Part shown: positions 8,950-16,803 of the stretch, one piece after another
Layout: every line of letters begins with the position of its first letter
Numbering within the stretch: position 1 is the first letter of the stretch
Source: Aeoliella straminimaris
GTDB taxonomy: Bacteria > Planctomycetota > Planctomycetia > Pirellulales > Lacipirellulaceae
Assembly: GCF_024054565.1 (NCBI RefSeq)
Contig: NZ_JAMXLR010000055.1
Coordinates: 301,535 to 365,534 of the forward strand
Length of the DNA: 64,000 nucleotides
Reading direction: 5' to 3'
Made by a program: the position numbers and the translations under genes
The notes under the pieces: model-generated
Told to the model about the DNA's origin: nothing
What the model saw: the letters and a program-made list of their open reading frames with translations, nothing else
The model's database searches: none

Positions 8950-10974
8950 ATGCAGCCTTTTTCCGTAGTTTGCGAGACTTGCGGCGCGAAGCTCAAGGTT
9001 CGCGACAAGGCCATCGTGGGGCAGATCCATGCTTGCCCAAAATGCGAGAGCATGGTGCTGGTCGCGGTGCCGGCCGCGGCTGCCAGTCCGCCTCCGATGG
9101 TGCCTCCCAAAGCAGCCGAGGCGGCTCCCCCAAGCGATGGGACCATCGCCCCCTCGGATTTCGCCACCGAGATCGACGACCTGCTGCAGCCACCCGCTCC
9201 AGCTGAGGAGCCGGTCTCGCCGCCAGCTGCCGAAGTTACAGCAGCCGAGGCCACCCAGCCACCCACCGAAGCTGCAACTGCGGCCGAGCCGCCTGCCGAT
9301 GCAGCGGCCACTGAACCTGCCATACCGTCCGACGCCGTGGTGGCCGGTAGCGGTCCCAGCCGCACCGCCTTTTGGGTGTGGAGCATCGCCGGTAGCGCAG
9401 CCTTCTTCGCTCTCGGCCTGTTGGCCGCCGCCTGGTGGTCGCGTGGCGACGAGCAACCGCAGGCTCCCCAGGTCGCAAGCCGCACCGAGTCGACACCTCC
9501 TGGAGGCGAGACGGAGCCCACCCCCGCGGAGCCGTCGGGCGAACAGGTCGCCGTGAACAAACCGGCGATCGAACCAGAGAACCAACCCGATGAAACGCCA
9601 GCGGTCGAGCCGGCTGACGAAACACCTGAGGTAGAGCCGCCGGCGTTTGAACCCTTGCCCGATCTGCCACCAGTCGATGACCAGCCAGCCGCCGAGCCCG
9701 CCGAAGCAGGGTCGCCGCCCAAGAAAGTGAATCTCGACCCACTCGATCCGCTGGCCATCGACTCGGCAAATCTCGACCTGCTGCTGATTCCCGATGTCGA
9801 TACCAACGTAACGGCCGAGGCGCCCATCGAGTTCGGGCCTGAAGAAGCCGATGACACCGAGGAGCTCGAAGTCGACCTGCCCGAGCAGAAGAACATCCGC
9901 TTCGAGCCGGGCACGGCCAGTCGCGGCCCGTCGTACGCCGAACCCCTGGCCGCCGGCGAGCTCGCTTCGCGGTTGGAAATGAAGCTGCCGGGCGTCACCT
10001 GGAGAAACACCCCGCTGGTGGTCGCGCTACGCGAACTCGAGCAGCTTTCCGGCGCGCCAATCACCGTCCGGCCGGCCCATCTGCAAATGGCGGGCGTCAC
10101 CGCGATGCACAAGGTGTCGCTGGCCGAAGAAAATGCCACGGTCCGGCAATTGGCGACCGGACTGGCCAAAGCGGCCCATCTGCGAGCCGAAACCACTCCG
10201 CAAGGCTTGGTGCTTGTCAGGGCCGGCACTGACAAGTGGCACCCCGTCGGTTCACCTCAGTACGATGTATCCGACCTTGTGAGTAGTGCCGAAGAAGCTG
10301 GCGCCCTAGGCGACCTCCTTCAGCGAGTCGTCTCCCCGGAATCGTGGCAGCAAGCCGATGCGAAGCTCGCTGTTGATGGAGCAGCGTTCAAGATCCACCA
10401 GCAACTTGGCGTGCACTACGACATTTTGAAGTTCATCGAACGCCTGCGGATGGCGAGAGGCTTGCCCACCAGGAGCAGGTACCCGAAGTCGCTGCTGTCC
10501 ATCGAACCGCGGCTGGCGACCATGAAAAAGCAGCTCGCCCGCCCAACCACGTTCGCCTTCGTCGACTGGACACCGCTGGCCGACGTGTTCGACTACTGGC
10601 ACGAAACCAGCGGCCTGACGATGGTGGCCGATTGGCAGCGCCTGGCCGACAACGACCTCCGCCCACTGGCCACCATGGCTGGCTCGGTGGACAACGTGGC
10701 CTTCAGCCAGGCTCTGGACACCTGCCTGACGCCGCTCGACATGGCGTGGACACCAACTGATGGCTCGACGCTGCAACTCACCACGGTGGACGCCGCCAAC
10801 AACTCGTCCTGGGTCGAGTTCTATCCTGGTGCCGACGCCGACAAACTCCGCGAGCGCATCGAATCGACGGTCGAGCCACAACGCCTGCAGCAGTTCGTGC
10901 TTCAGGCCGACCCTTCCGGCAAGTTCGTCCTCGTCTACGGCAACCGGTACGTCCATCAAGCGGCGCTAAAGTAA
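8950..10974 (+). CDS. Zinc-ribbon membrane protein with two STN-like repeats, unknown function
   Basis: 674 residues. The N-terminus carries a zinc ribbon (CETCGAKLKV near residue 8 and CPKCESM near 33). A low-complexity Ala/Pro/Glu region follows, then one transmembrane helix (near 141-160, WSIAGSAAFFALGLLAAAWW), a second acidic Pro-rich linker to about 290, and a C-terminal region with two copies of an STN-like module (VALRELEQLSGAPITVRPAH... and ADVFDYWHETSGLTMVADWQ...). This places a metal-binding domain in the cytoplasm and the repeats outside. No enzyme motif was found. It follows the related gene at 7169 by 179 bp on the same strand. Confidence 0.6.
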   Translation: MQPFSVVCETCGAKLKVRDKAIVGQIHACPKCESMVLVAVPAAAASPPPMVPPKAAEAAPPSDGTIAPSDFATEIDDLLQPPAPAEEPVSPPAAEVTAAEATQPPTEAATAAEPPADAAATEPAIPSDAVVAGSGPSRTAFWVWSIAGSAAFFALGLLAAAWWSRGDEQPQAPQVASRTESTPPGGETEPTPAEPSGEQVAVNKPAIEPENQPDETPAVEPADETPEVEPPAFEPLPDLPPVDDQPAAEPAEAGSPPKKVNLDPLDPLAIDSANLDLLLIPDVDTNVTAEAPIEFGPEEADDTEELEVDLPEQKNIRFEPGTASRGPSYAEPLAAGELASRLEMKLPGVTWRNTPLVVALRELEQLSGAPITVRPAHLQMAGVTAMHKVSLAEENATVRQLATGLAKAAHLRAETTPQGLVLVRAGTDKWHPVGSPQYDVSDLVSSAEEAGALGDLLQRVVSPESWQQADAKLAVDGAAFKIHQQLGVHYDILKFIERLRMARGLPTRSRYPKSLLSIEPRLATMKKQLARPTTFAFVDWTPLADVFDYWHETSGLTMVADWQRLADNDLRPLATMAGSVDNVAFSQALDTCLTPLDMAWTPTDGSTLQLTTVDAANNSSWVEFYPGADADKLRERIESTVEPQRLQQFVLQADPSGKFVLVYGNRYVHQAALK

Positions 10975-11086
10975 TACTCGCAAAGTGCCTGGGGTCGAGT
11001 GCAACGAGCCCCCAGCTAAGTTGAGTACTGAGGGCTCGCGGAACTCGTCCCCAGCCACCCAACGTCTGCTGATTGATACTTTAAAG

Positions 11087-12103
11087 TTACAGCGTACGGT
11101 CCACCGCCTCGGCCACGCGGCGGCACTCGGCCATCATCTGGGCGAACGCCTCGCAATTCAGCGTTTGGAAACCATCGCTCATGGCATGCTCGGGCTCGGG
11201 ATGCACCTCCACAATCACACCATCGGCCCCAGCCGCAATCGCCGCCTTGGCCATGGCCGGAACCAACGCGGCATGCCCGGTACCGTGACTCGGGTCGATC
11301 ACCACGGGCAGGTGGGTCTTCGCCTGCAGGTAGGGCACCGAGGCCAGCGGCAGCGTGAACCGCGTATGGGCTTCATAGGTACGAATGCCGCGCTCGCACA
11401 GCATCACGTTGGGGTTACCGCCATCCAGGATGTACTCAGCCGCCAGCAATAGTTCATCAATTGTCGCACTCGGGCCGCGCTTCAGCAGCACCGCGCGATG
11501 GCTCTTACCACAGGCTTCCAACAGGCGGTAGTTCTGCATATTGCGAGCCCCGATCTGCAGCACTTCGGCGTACTCACTCACCAGTTCGACGTCTTCGGGC
11601 GAGACCACTTCGGTTACCACGGCCAGGCCCGTTTCGTCGCGGGCAGCGGCCAACATCTTCAGCCCTTCTTCCTTCAGCCCCTGGAAACTGTAGGGACTGG
11701 TCCGCGGCTTGAAGGCACCACCACGCAGGGCAGTGGCCCCGGCAGCCTTCACGGCCCGGGCCGTCGCCACGATCTGCTCTTCGTTTTCCACCGAACAGGG
11801 CCCGGCCATCATGCCGATGTGCTTGCCCCCCACGGACAGCGAACCGGAGCGGACCTCCGATCGCTCGGGTTGGGTTTCGATGCTTGCCAGCTTGTAAGGC
11901 GCCAGTACCGGCATCACGTTGTCGACACCTGGCGAGCTTTCCAGTTTCCGCAGGTCGCCTGCTTTTCGTTCGTCGCCAATCGCGGCGATCACGGTTCGCT
12001 CGGTGCCCCGCAGGGTTGTCGGTTTCAGGCCTGCACTTTCCACTTCTGAAATCATGTGTTCAATCTCCGCTTCGGTCGCGTTCCGCTTCATTACGATGAT
12101 CAT
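11087..12103 (-). CDS. aroF: 3-deoxy-7-phosphoheptulonate (DAHP) synthase, type I-beta
   Basis: 338 residues. DAHP synthase condenses phosphoenolpyruvate with erythrose 4-phosphate, the entry step to aromatic amino acids. An N-terminal ferredoxin-like regulatory domain (1-75) precedes the barrel, as in the Thermotoga-type I-beta enzymes; this domain is known in relatives to mediate Tyr/Phe feedback. Barrel motifs seen: GMMAGPCSVEN (near 98), ALRGGAFKPRTSPYSFQG, GARNMQNY, LKRGPSAT, LCERGIRTYE, and VVIDPSHGTGH near 269. Upstream on the same strand lie an aromatic-rich leader peptide and a terminator hairpin, so transcription is probably attenuated by aromatic aminoacyl-tRNA supply. Confidence 0.95.
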   Translation of the reverse strand: MIIVMKRNATEAEIEHMISEVESAGLKPTTLRGTERTVIAAIGDERKAGDLRKLESSPGVDNVMPVLAPYKLASIETQPERSEVRSGSLSVGGKHIGMMAGPCSVENEEQIVATARAVKAAGATALRGGAFKPRTSPYSFQGLKEEGLKMLAAARDETGLAVVTEVVSPEDVELVSEYAEVLQIGARNMQNYRLLEACGKSHRAVLLKRGPSATIDELLLAAEYILDGGNPNVMLCERGIRTYEAHTRFTLPLASVPYLQAKTHLPVVIDPSHGTGHAALVPAMAKAAIAAGADGVIVEVHPEPEHAMSDGFQTLNCEAFAQMMAECRRVAEAVDRTL

Positions 12104-12159
12104 GGGAGGAGTTGGGGGTTAGGGGGAGTGAGAATCGGGAAACAGCAACGCGCCAAACG

Positions 12160-12195
12160 AAAAAAGCCCTGAGAACCAGGGGTTCTCAGGGCTTT
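12160..12195 (-). terminator. Rho-independent terminator in the aroF leader (attenuator stem)
   Basis: On the minus strand a perfect 15-bp stem, AAAGCCCTGAGAACC with GGTTCTCAGGGCTTT, closes a 3-nt loop and is followed directly by a run of T. It lies 30 bp after the leader peptide stop and 57 bp before the aroF ATG. The 5' arm can alternatively pair with bases 12241-12252 inside the leader ORF (GGGTTC with GAACCC, then CGGGGC with GCCCTG, one bulged A), which would act as antiterminator. It could also serve as the terminator of leuB. Confidence 0.85.
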
Positions 12196-12224
12196 GGTCA
12201 TTTGGTGCTAGTTTGGCAAGGCAA

Positions 12225-12299
12225 TCAGGCACAACCTCCGGCCCCGGAACCCGGGCGAGTAAAGCTAAACCAAAAGTAATACCAAAACTTGTTTGCCAT
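12225..12299 (-). CDS. Aromatic-rich leader peptide of aroF (24 aa)
   Basis: ATG at 12299, stop TGA ending at 12225. Residues 1-13 read MANKFWYYFWFSF: eight aromatic residues in nine positions (5-13), covering Phe, Trp and Tyr. The rest is a short Gly/Pro/Ser/Ala tail whose codons supply the GC-rich arm of a possible antiterminator. A terminator and then aroF follow on the same strand. This is the arrangement of pheL/trpL-type leader peptides, where ribosome stalling on scarce aminoacyl-tRNA prevents termination. No clear Shine-Dalgarno sequence precedes the ATG. The peptide itself probably has no function after synthesis. Confidence 0.82.
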   Translation of the reverse strand: MANKFWYYFWFSFTRPGSGAGGCA

Positions 12300-12306
12300 G
12301 GCAGTT

Positions 12307-12335
12307 AGTATCGTCGCTTTCGACGCCCGACGCAA
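12307..12335 (-). promoter_or_regulatory. Candidate sigma-70-like promoter for the aroF leader
   Basis: On the minus strand TTGCGT (12335-12330) and GATACT (12312-12307) are separated by exactly 17 bp. The match to TTGACA/TATAAT is moderate (3/6 and 4/6). A start about 7 bp after GATACT would place the transcript 5' end at or next to the leader ATG, giving a nearly leaderless peptide, which agrees with the absence of a ribosome binding site. Confidence 0.4.
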
Positions 12336-12403
12336 GGGATTTCCAGTGAAGAATATGGAGCACCACGGCGGGGGAGCCACGCGACTTGTCGAGGCGTAAA
12401 ACG

Positions 12404-13495
12404 TTAGAGCGAATCGATGACCATTTGGCCAATTTTGTCGGTGCCGTAGCCCGAGCGGTCGAGGCTCTTGCCGGCAAATTTTGGCGTTACGGCTTTCACC
12501 GCTGCGCCAACCCGCTCGCCGCAGGTCACGGCGGCCTGGTCGCCCTTGATGCGACCGGTTTCGCGGAGCAAAAGCCCCAGCGAGTCGATCGTGGCGATCG
12601 GATTGGCCAGATTCTGGCCCGCGATGTCCGGCGCGGAGCCATGCACCGGCTCGAACATGCTGGGCGCGGTGCCATCGGGGTTGAGGTTGCCACTCGAGGC
12701 GATGCCCATCCCACCGGCGATCGCCGCGCCCAGGTCGGTGATGATGTCGCCAAACATGTTCGGCACCACGATCACGTCGTACACCTCGGGCTTGGCCACC
12801 ATGTACATGCAGCACGCGTCGACGTGATGGTAGTCGGTGGTTACTTCGGGGTAGTCGCTGGCCACGTCCTGGAACGTACGGAACCAGGTATCGCCTGCAA
12901 ACGTCAGCACGTTGGTCTTGTGCACCAGGGTAAGCTGCTTCCGCTGGCGTGTCTTGGCCAGTTCGAAGGCGTAACGAATGCAGCGTTCGGCGCCAAACCG
13001 CGTCGCGACCATGGTCTGGTTGCTCACTTCCTGCGGAGTGCCTTTGCGAACGAAGCCACCGACGCCGCAGTACAGGTCCTCGGTATTTTCGCGGACACAA
13101 ATGAAATCGATGTCCTTGGAAGTCTTGCCAGCCAGCGGTGTCTCGATGCCAGGGTAGAGCGTGACCGGCCGCAGATTGATGTATTGATCGAGTTCGAATC
13201 GCAACTTCAGCAGAATGCCCTTCTCGATCACGCCGCCCGCGAGTCGGGGATCGTTAGGCAGACCACCCACCGCCCCCAGGAAGATGGCGTCGAACTTACG
13301 CAGTTCGGCAATGTCGACATCTTCCAGCACGTGCCCTGTCTCGAGGAAATGGGTAGCCGAGAAGGGAAACTCGGTCGACTCGTACTTGCAACCGCTAGCC
13401 GGCGCTGCGGCTTCGAGCACATTCATGGCGGCCCCCACCACTTCGGGACCAATACCATCGCCACCGATGATTGCGATCTTCAGCGAATCGGACAT
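12404..13495 (-). CDS. leuB: 3-isopropylmalate dehydrogenase-family enzyme
   Basis: 363 residues of the beta-decarboxylating dehydrogenase family: IAIIGGDGIGPEVV at the N-terminus, metal-binding Asp block VPNMFGDIITDLGAA (near 245), and NAD loop EPVHGSAPDIAGQNLANP (near 283). The substrate loop reads VRENTEDLYCGVGG. LeuB oxidises and decarboxylates 3-isopropylmalate in leucine synthesis. The ENTED loop also occurs in tartrate and isocitrate dehydrogenase relatives, so substrate is inferred, not proven. It lies upstream of the aroF leader on the same strand, 104 bp from the leader ATG. Confidence 0.75.
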   Translation of the reverse strand: MSDSLKIAIIGGDGIGPEVVGAAMNVLEAAAPASGCKYESTEFPFSATHFLETGHVLEDVDIAELRKFDAIFLGAVGGLPNDPRLAGGVIEKGILLKLRFELDQYINLRPVTLYPGIETPLAGKTSKDIDFICVRENTEDLYCGVGGFVRKGTPQEVSNQTMVATRFGAERCIRYAFELAKTRQRKQLTLVHKTNVLTFAGDTWFRTFQDVASDYPEVTTDYHHVDACCMYMVAKPEVYDVIVVPNMFGDIITDLGAAIAGGMGIASSGNLNPDGTAPSMFEPVHGSAPDIAGQNLANPIATIDSLGLLLRETGRIKGDQAAVTCGERVGAAVKAVTPKFAGKSLDRSGYGTDKIGQMVIDSL

Positions 13496-13736
13496 CGTAT
13501 TCAGGACACTTTGGGGTCAATGGAACAGAGAGAGCAAGCTGGTAGTTTATCAGGCCAACCAGCATGGTGTCAGGCCCGCATTTTTTAGGTAGATTCTGGC
13601 CAACACTCTAGGATCGCGTGGCACGAAGCGCTTACACTAACAGTTAGGTTGCTGCCACAACCCTTATCCCGGCCGGGCGGTTACCGCCGGGGTGAACTTT
13701 TCTTCAAAACTCGAATCGATACCGGGGAGACACGAA

Positions 13737-14450
13737 ATGAAACTCGGCCCTTCTCTCATTGGTGCTATTGTGGGCGGACTCGTTGCCGTGGCAGCACAGA
13801 TTGGCTTGGAAAGCTCGCTGGGCAAAGAGGCGATCTGGTTTGCGCTGGTATCCGGCCTGCTAACCGGCTTCGGAGCTCGGATGATGGCAGGCGACGGCAT
13901 ACGCCATGGCAGTTTCGTTCGCGCCGCGCTGGTTGCGTTCGTCGCCCTGGCGGCCATCTTCGGCGGCAGCTACATCTCGGCCGAAATGACCCGCAAGAAG
14001 GCCTCCGAGGCCTATGAGTCCAAGCCCACGACCTCCCCCGTAGACCAGCAGACCGAAGAAGAGGGGGCCGCAGCCACTGTCGAGGCCGACGAGCCCGCTG
14101 GCGACGAAGACTCTACGGAACCTGCCCCAGGCGAAGAAGAGACCTCGACTGCCGAAGAGGCTGAAACAGAAGACGCTGACACGGAAGAGCCAGCCGAAGA
14201 ACCAGCCGAGCGGGGCGAAGCGGACGATGCTGCTTCCGACGAAGCTGAGACCGTGGCCGAAGTTGAAGAGACAGAAGTCGAAGTCACCGAGCCTCAGGAT
14301 CCGCAGACGCTGGACGCCATCGCAAAGTACAAGGCCAAGGGCATCCCCAATCAAAAGCTGGATATTTGGCAGCTGGTGTTCGTCGTACTCGGCACGCTGC
14401 TCGCCTACGAACTGGCCCGCGGCGGCGGCAAGGCGGAGCAGAAGGCTTAG
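13737..14450 (+). CDS. Membrane protein with long acidic linker, unknown function
   Basis: 237 residues from ATG 13737, preferred because GGGGAGA lies a few bases upstream. Three hydrophobic helices lie in the first 85 residues (GPSLIGAIVGGLVAVAAQIG, IWFALVSGLLTGFGARMMAGDG, FVRAALVAFVALAAIFGG). A Glu/Asp/Ala/Thr-rich, probably disordered segment (about 100-190) follows, and a last hydrophobic helix WQLVFVVLGTLLAYELARGG ends the protein. No family was recognised. The acidic region is low complexity and should not be used to infer homology. Confidence 0.65.
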   Translation: MKLGPSLIGAIVGGLVAVAAQIGLESSLGKEAIWFALVSGLLTGFGARMMAGDGIRHGSFVRAALVAFVALAAIFGGSYISAEMTRKKASEAYESKPTTSPVDQQTEEEGAAATVEADEPAGDEDSTEPAPGEEETSTAEEAETEDADTEEPAEEPAERGEADDAASDEAETVAEVEETEVEVTEPQDPQTLDAIAKYKAKGIPNQKLDIWQLVFVVLGTLLAYELARGGGKAEQKA

Positions 14451-14481
14451 GGCTTCGACGCCGATTCCCAAATGACGATAG

Positions 14482-14543
14482 CGACACGACGAGCACGACG
14501 TAGGTGCTGTGCAAGGGCGTGCAACGTCGTGACCGTTGTGTCG
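14482..14543. terminator. Long imperfect inverted repeat between convergent genes
   Basis: Bases 14482-14501 and 14524-14543 form a 20-bp inverted repeat with three mismatches (17 of 20 paired) around a 22-base loop. It sits between the 3' ends of the acidic membrane protein gene and the convergent sulfatase gene, the expected place of a bidirectional terminator or insulating hairpin. No T tract follows on either strand. Confidence 0.5.
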
Positions 14544-14556
14544 TTGTGGTTCTTCT

Positions 14557-16590
14557 TTATTTATCCAGGCCCAATCGCTCGGCCAACCGCTCGGTGCATC
14601 GCTCGACGTACCCCAAGCCCTGCCGGTCGGTACCAAGGGCTGCTTCCGTTTCGGCCTTGAGGTTGTTTTGAACGCGCTCGACCACGGGACGAAGCTCGTC
14701 GGCGTGTTCGTCGAAGTCGGGAAGCAGGTCGATCACGTTTGCGGCCTGCACCCGGTCCCAGGGGGACTCGGCGTTTTCGTAGGCCTCAATAAGAAATGGG
14801 ACGTATTCGCTGCGCCCGCGGCACAGCGCAAACATCTCTGCCGCAGCAATTCGGACCGAGTCTTGGTCGTCGAGCAAGGCTTCCTCCAGAAGTTCGTGCG
14901 CGTGTCCCGCAGCAAGCGCAGCCGGACCGCCCTCGCTGGCTGGAGCACTGGGGCGGCCGATTCCAATAACGGACCAATAGCGATTTTCGGTTTGCGGCAA
15001 CGTTACGTCCCGCTCCAGGTAAGCGGCGCGGTCCTCCATGTCATACTCAGGGAAGGCCGCCTTAAATCCAAGCTCACTAATGGAGTAGACCCGTGTACTC
15101 CGTTCGTTGACCCTGAACATCGGATGGGGAAAGAACCAGCCGTAGCGGGAACCGCACACCGATTCCATTGGCGTGAATTGGCTTTCGGAAATAATTCCCA
15201 GATCCCGCAAGACCATCCTGTAGAATTTCAAGCGTCCTTGGAGTGGCTCCGTGTCTTCGTTTCCAACCCAATCCGCCGAGGCCATCAAGTTGTTCAGCTC
15301 ATGCGGGTCGTTCTCCAGATCGTACAATTCGTCGACCGGTTTCACGTCCGCCATCCATCGCGACTGCTCTTCATTCAGCCCGCCTTCGGCCTTCAGCCGT
15401 CGCAGTTCCTGCATGATGTCACTCACTTCGCCGTAGCTCACCCACTGCGTCCACGGCCGCCATGGCATGTAGTTGCGAATGTACTTGTATCGCTTGGTGC
15501 GGACGCAGCGGCTCATGTCGTACCGCTCGTCCATCCGGTCGCGGGCGGCGTAGATGTACTCTCGCTCGGGCGTGAGGTTTGGCCCCAAAAACGCGCGGCC
15601 CTGCATGTAAGTGGGAATCGAAAGTCCCGCGAGATTCAAAACCGTCTCAGGAAGATCAACCAGCGAAACCAGTTCGTCGGTGCGAGTCCCTGCAGCCATC
15701 GACGGGACTCGATGGTTGTCTCCAATAGCTTTGGAACCCTCGACTTCCGTCGAGGGCTGCCCTCGGAGTTTCTTTTGCCACTTCTCCGGAATGCGAACGA
15801 TCAGCGGCACTTTGATGCCCGAGTCGTAGAGCCACCGCTTACCGCGGGGGAGGCCGACGCCGTGGTCGCTCCAGAAAAAGACGATCGTGTCCTCGGTCAG
15901 GCCCGCGTCGTCGAGCTCCTGCAACTGGTCGGCCACCCACTTGTCCATGGCCGTCATGCAGTTGTAATAGCGAGCCCACTCCTGGCGGACCTTCGGCGTG
16001 TCGGGGTAGTAGGGGGGGAGTTCGAGCTGGGCCGGGTCGTGCCGTTCGTCTTCCGAGAGCACCGAAGTTACCTTGTCGTACTTGGGCTGGTCGCCGCGCG
16101 TGGCGCTTTCGTGGGTCCCCGTGTAGTTGAACACGGCGAAGAACGGCTGGTCGTCCTTGCGATTCTTCCAGTGCGCTTCGCCACTCGACTCGTCCCAGGT
16201 ACCTTTGGGCGGCTTGAATTGGTAGTCTTCTTTTTTGTTGTTGGAGCAGTAGTACCCCGCTTCGCGAAGGTACATGGTGAACGGCTGAATCTCCGGCGGC
16301 AGCTTCACCTTGGAACGCATGTTGTGCGTTCCCAGCGACGTAGGATAGACCCCCGTGATGATGCTCGACCGGCATGGTGCACAAACCGGTGCGCAGACGA
16401 ACGCGTTCTCGTACAGCACGCTCTGTTTGGCAAACTCATCCAGGTTGGGCGTCCGCGCATGCTCATCGCCATAGCAACCCAGGTGGCAAGAAGCGTCCTC
16501 GATGCTAAGCCACAATATATTCGGCCGCTCGGCAGCAGATGCCACCGAAGTAATTCCCAGCAACAGCAACACAAGCGAGCGCAACAACAT
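14557..16590 (-). CDS. Secreted sulfatase with HEAT-like C-terminus
   Basis: 677 residues from ATG 16590, chosen because GGAAAGG lies 11 bp upstream and a signal peptide begins directly (MLLRSLVLLLLGITSVASAAE). The sulfatase core opens with RPNILWLSIEDAS. The formylglycine motif is Cys-type, C-A-P-C-R-S at Cys70 to Ser75, followed by TG. Metal ligands appear again in VFFWSDHG. The last 110 residues (from AGHAHELLEEALLDDQDSVRI) look like HEAT repeats. Sulfatases remove sulfate esters, usually from polysaccharides in planctomycetes; the fucosidase downstream suggests sulfated fucan-type glycans. Activity would need a formylglycine-generating enzyme or anSME elsewhere. Confidence 0.9.
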   Translation of the reverse strand: MLLRSLVLLLLGITSVASAAERPNILWLSIEDASCHLGCYGDEHARTPNLDEFAKQSVLYENAFVCAPVCAPCRSSIITGVYPTSLGTHNMRSKVKLPPEIQPFTMYLREAGYYCSNNKKEDYQFKPPKGTWDESSGEAHWKNRKDDQPFFAVFNYTGTHESATRGDQPKYDKVTSVLSEDERHDPAQLELPPYYPDTPKVRQEWARYYNCMTAMDKWVADQLQELDDAGLTEDTIVFFWSDHGVGLPRGKRWLYDSGIKVPLIVRIPEKWQKKLRGQPSTEVEGSKAIGDNHRVPSMAAGTRTDELVSLVDLPETVLNLAGLSIPTYMQGRAFLGPNLTPEREYIYAARDRMDERYDMSRCVRTKRYKYIRNYMPWRPWTQWVSYGEVSDIMQELRRLKAEGGLNEEQSRWMADVKPVDELYDLENDPHELNNLMASADWVGNEDTEPLQGRLKFYRMVLRDLGIISESQFTPMESVCGSRYGWFFPHPMFRVNERSTRVYSISELGFKAAFPEYDMEDRAAYLERDVTLPQTENRYWSVIGIGRPSAPASEGGPAALAAGHAHELLEEALLDDQDSVRIAAAEMFALCRGRSEYVPFLIEAYENAESPWDRVQAANVIDLLPDFDEHADELRPVVERVQNNLKAETEAALGTDRQGLGYVERCTERLAERLGLDK

Positions 16591-16621
16591 AGAACTGCCT
16601 TTCCACGATTCAATCAAATAC

Positions 16622-16760
16622 TAGCCGCGGATGAACAACGGAGTATCTTGAACACTGATTGACTCTAATTCATTCAAATTAATTAGAGTCGATTAATGAA
16701 TATCAGTGCTCTGAAAAATGCGTTGGAGAGTCCGTGTTTTCCGATGTCCACCCGCGGCTA
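16622..16760. repeat. MITE-like palindromic element upstream of the sulfatase
   Basis: Ends are inverted: TAGCCGCGGATG at 16622-16633 and CACCCGCGGCTA at 16749-16760. Nested inside are CACTGAT (16653-16659) with ATCAGTG (16702-16708), and a perfect 10-bp hairpin GACTCTAATT (16661-16670) with AATTAGAGTC (16681-16690). No coding capacity. The inner hairpin lies about 70 bp before the sulfatase ATG, so an operator role is also possible. Confidence 0.55.
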
Positions 16761-16803
16761 AGATCATCAACGGGATCAAAGGGCGTGGCTTTGCCCCCGC
16801 AGT

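Noticed and set aside
13496..13700. Possible leucine-rich leader peptide upstream of leuB
   Set aside because: A minus-strand ATG begins a stretch with several Leu codons, but it has no early stop and no terminator follows before leuB, so attenuation is not supported.
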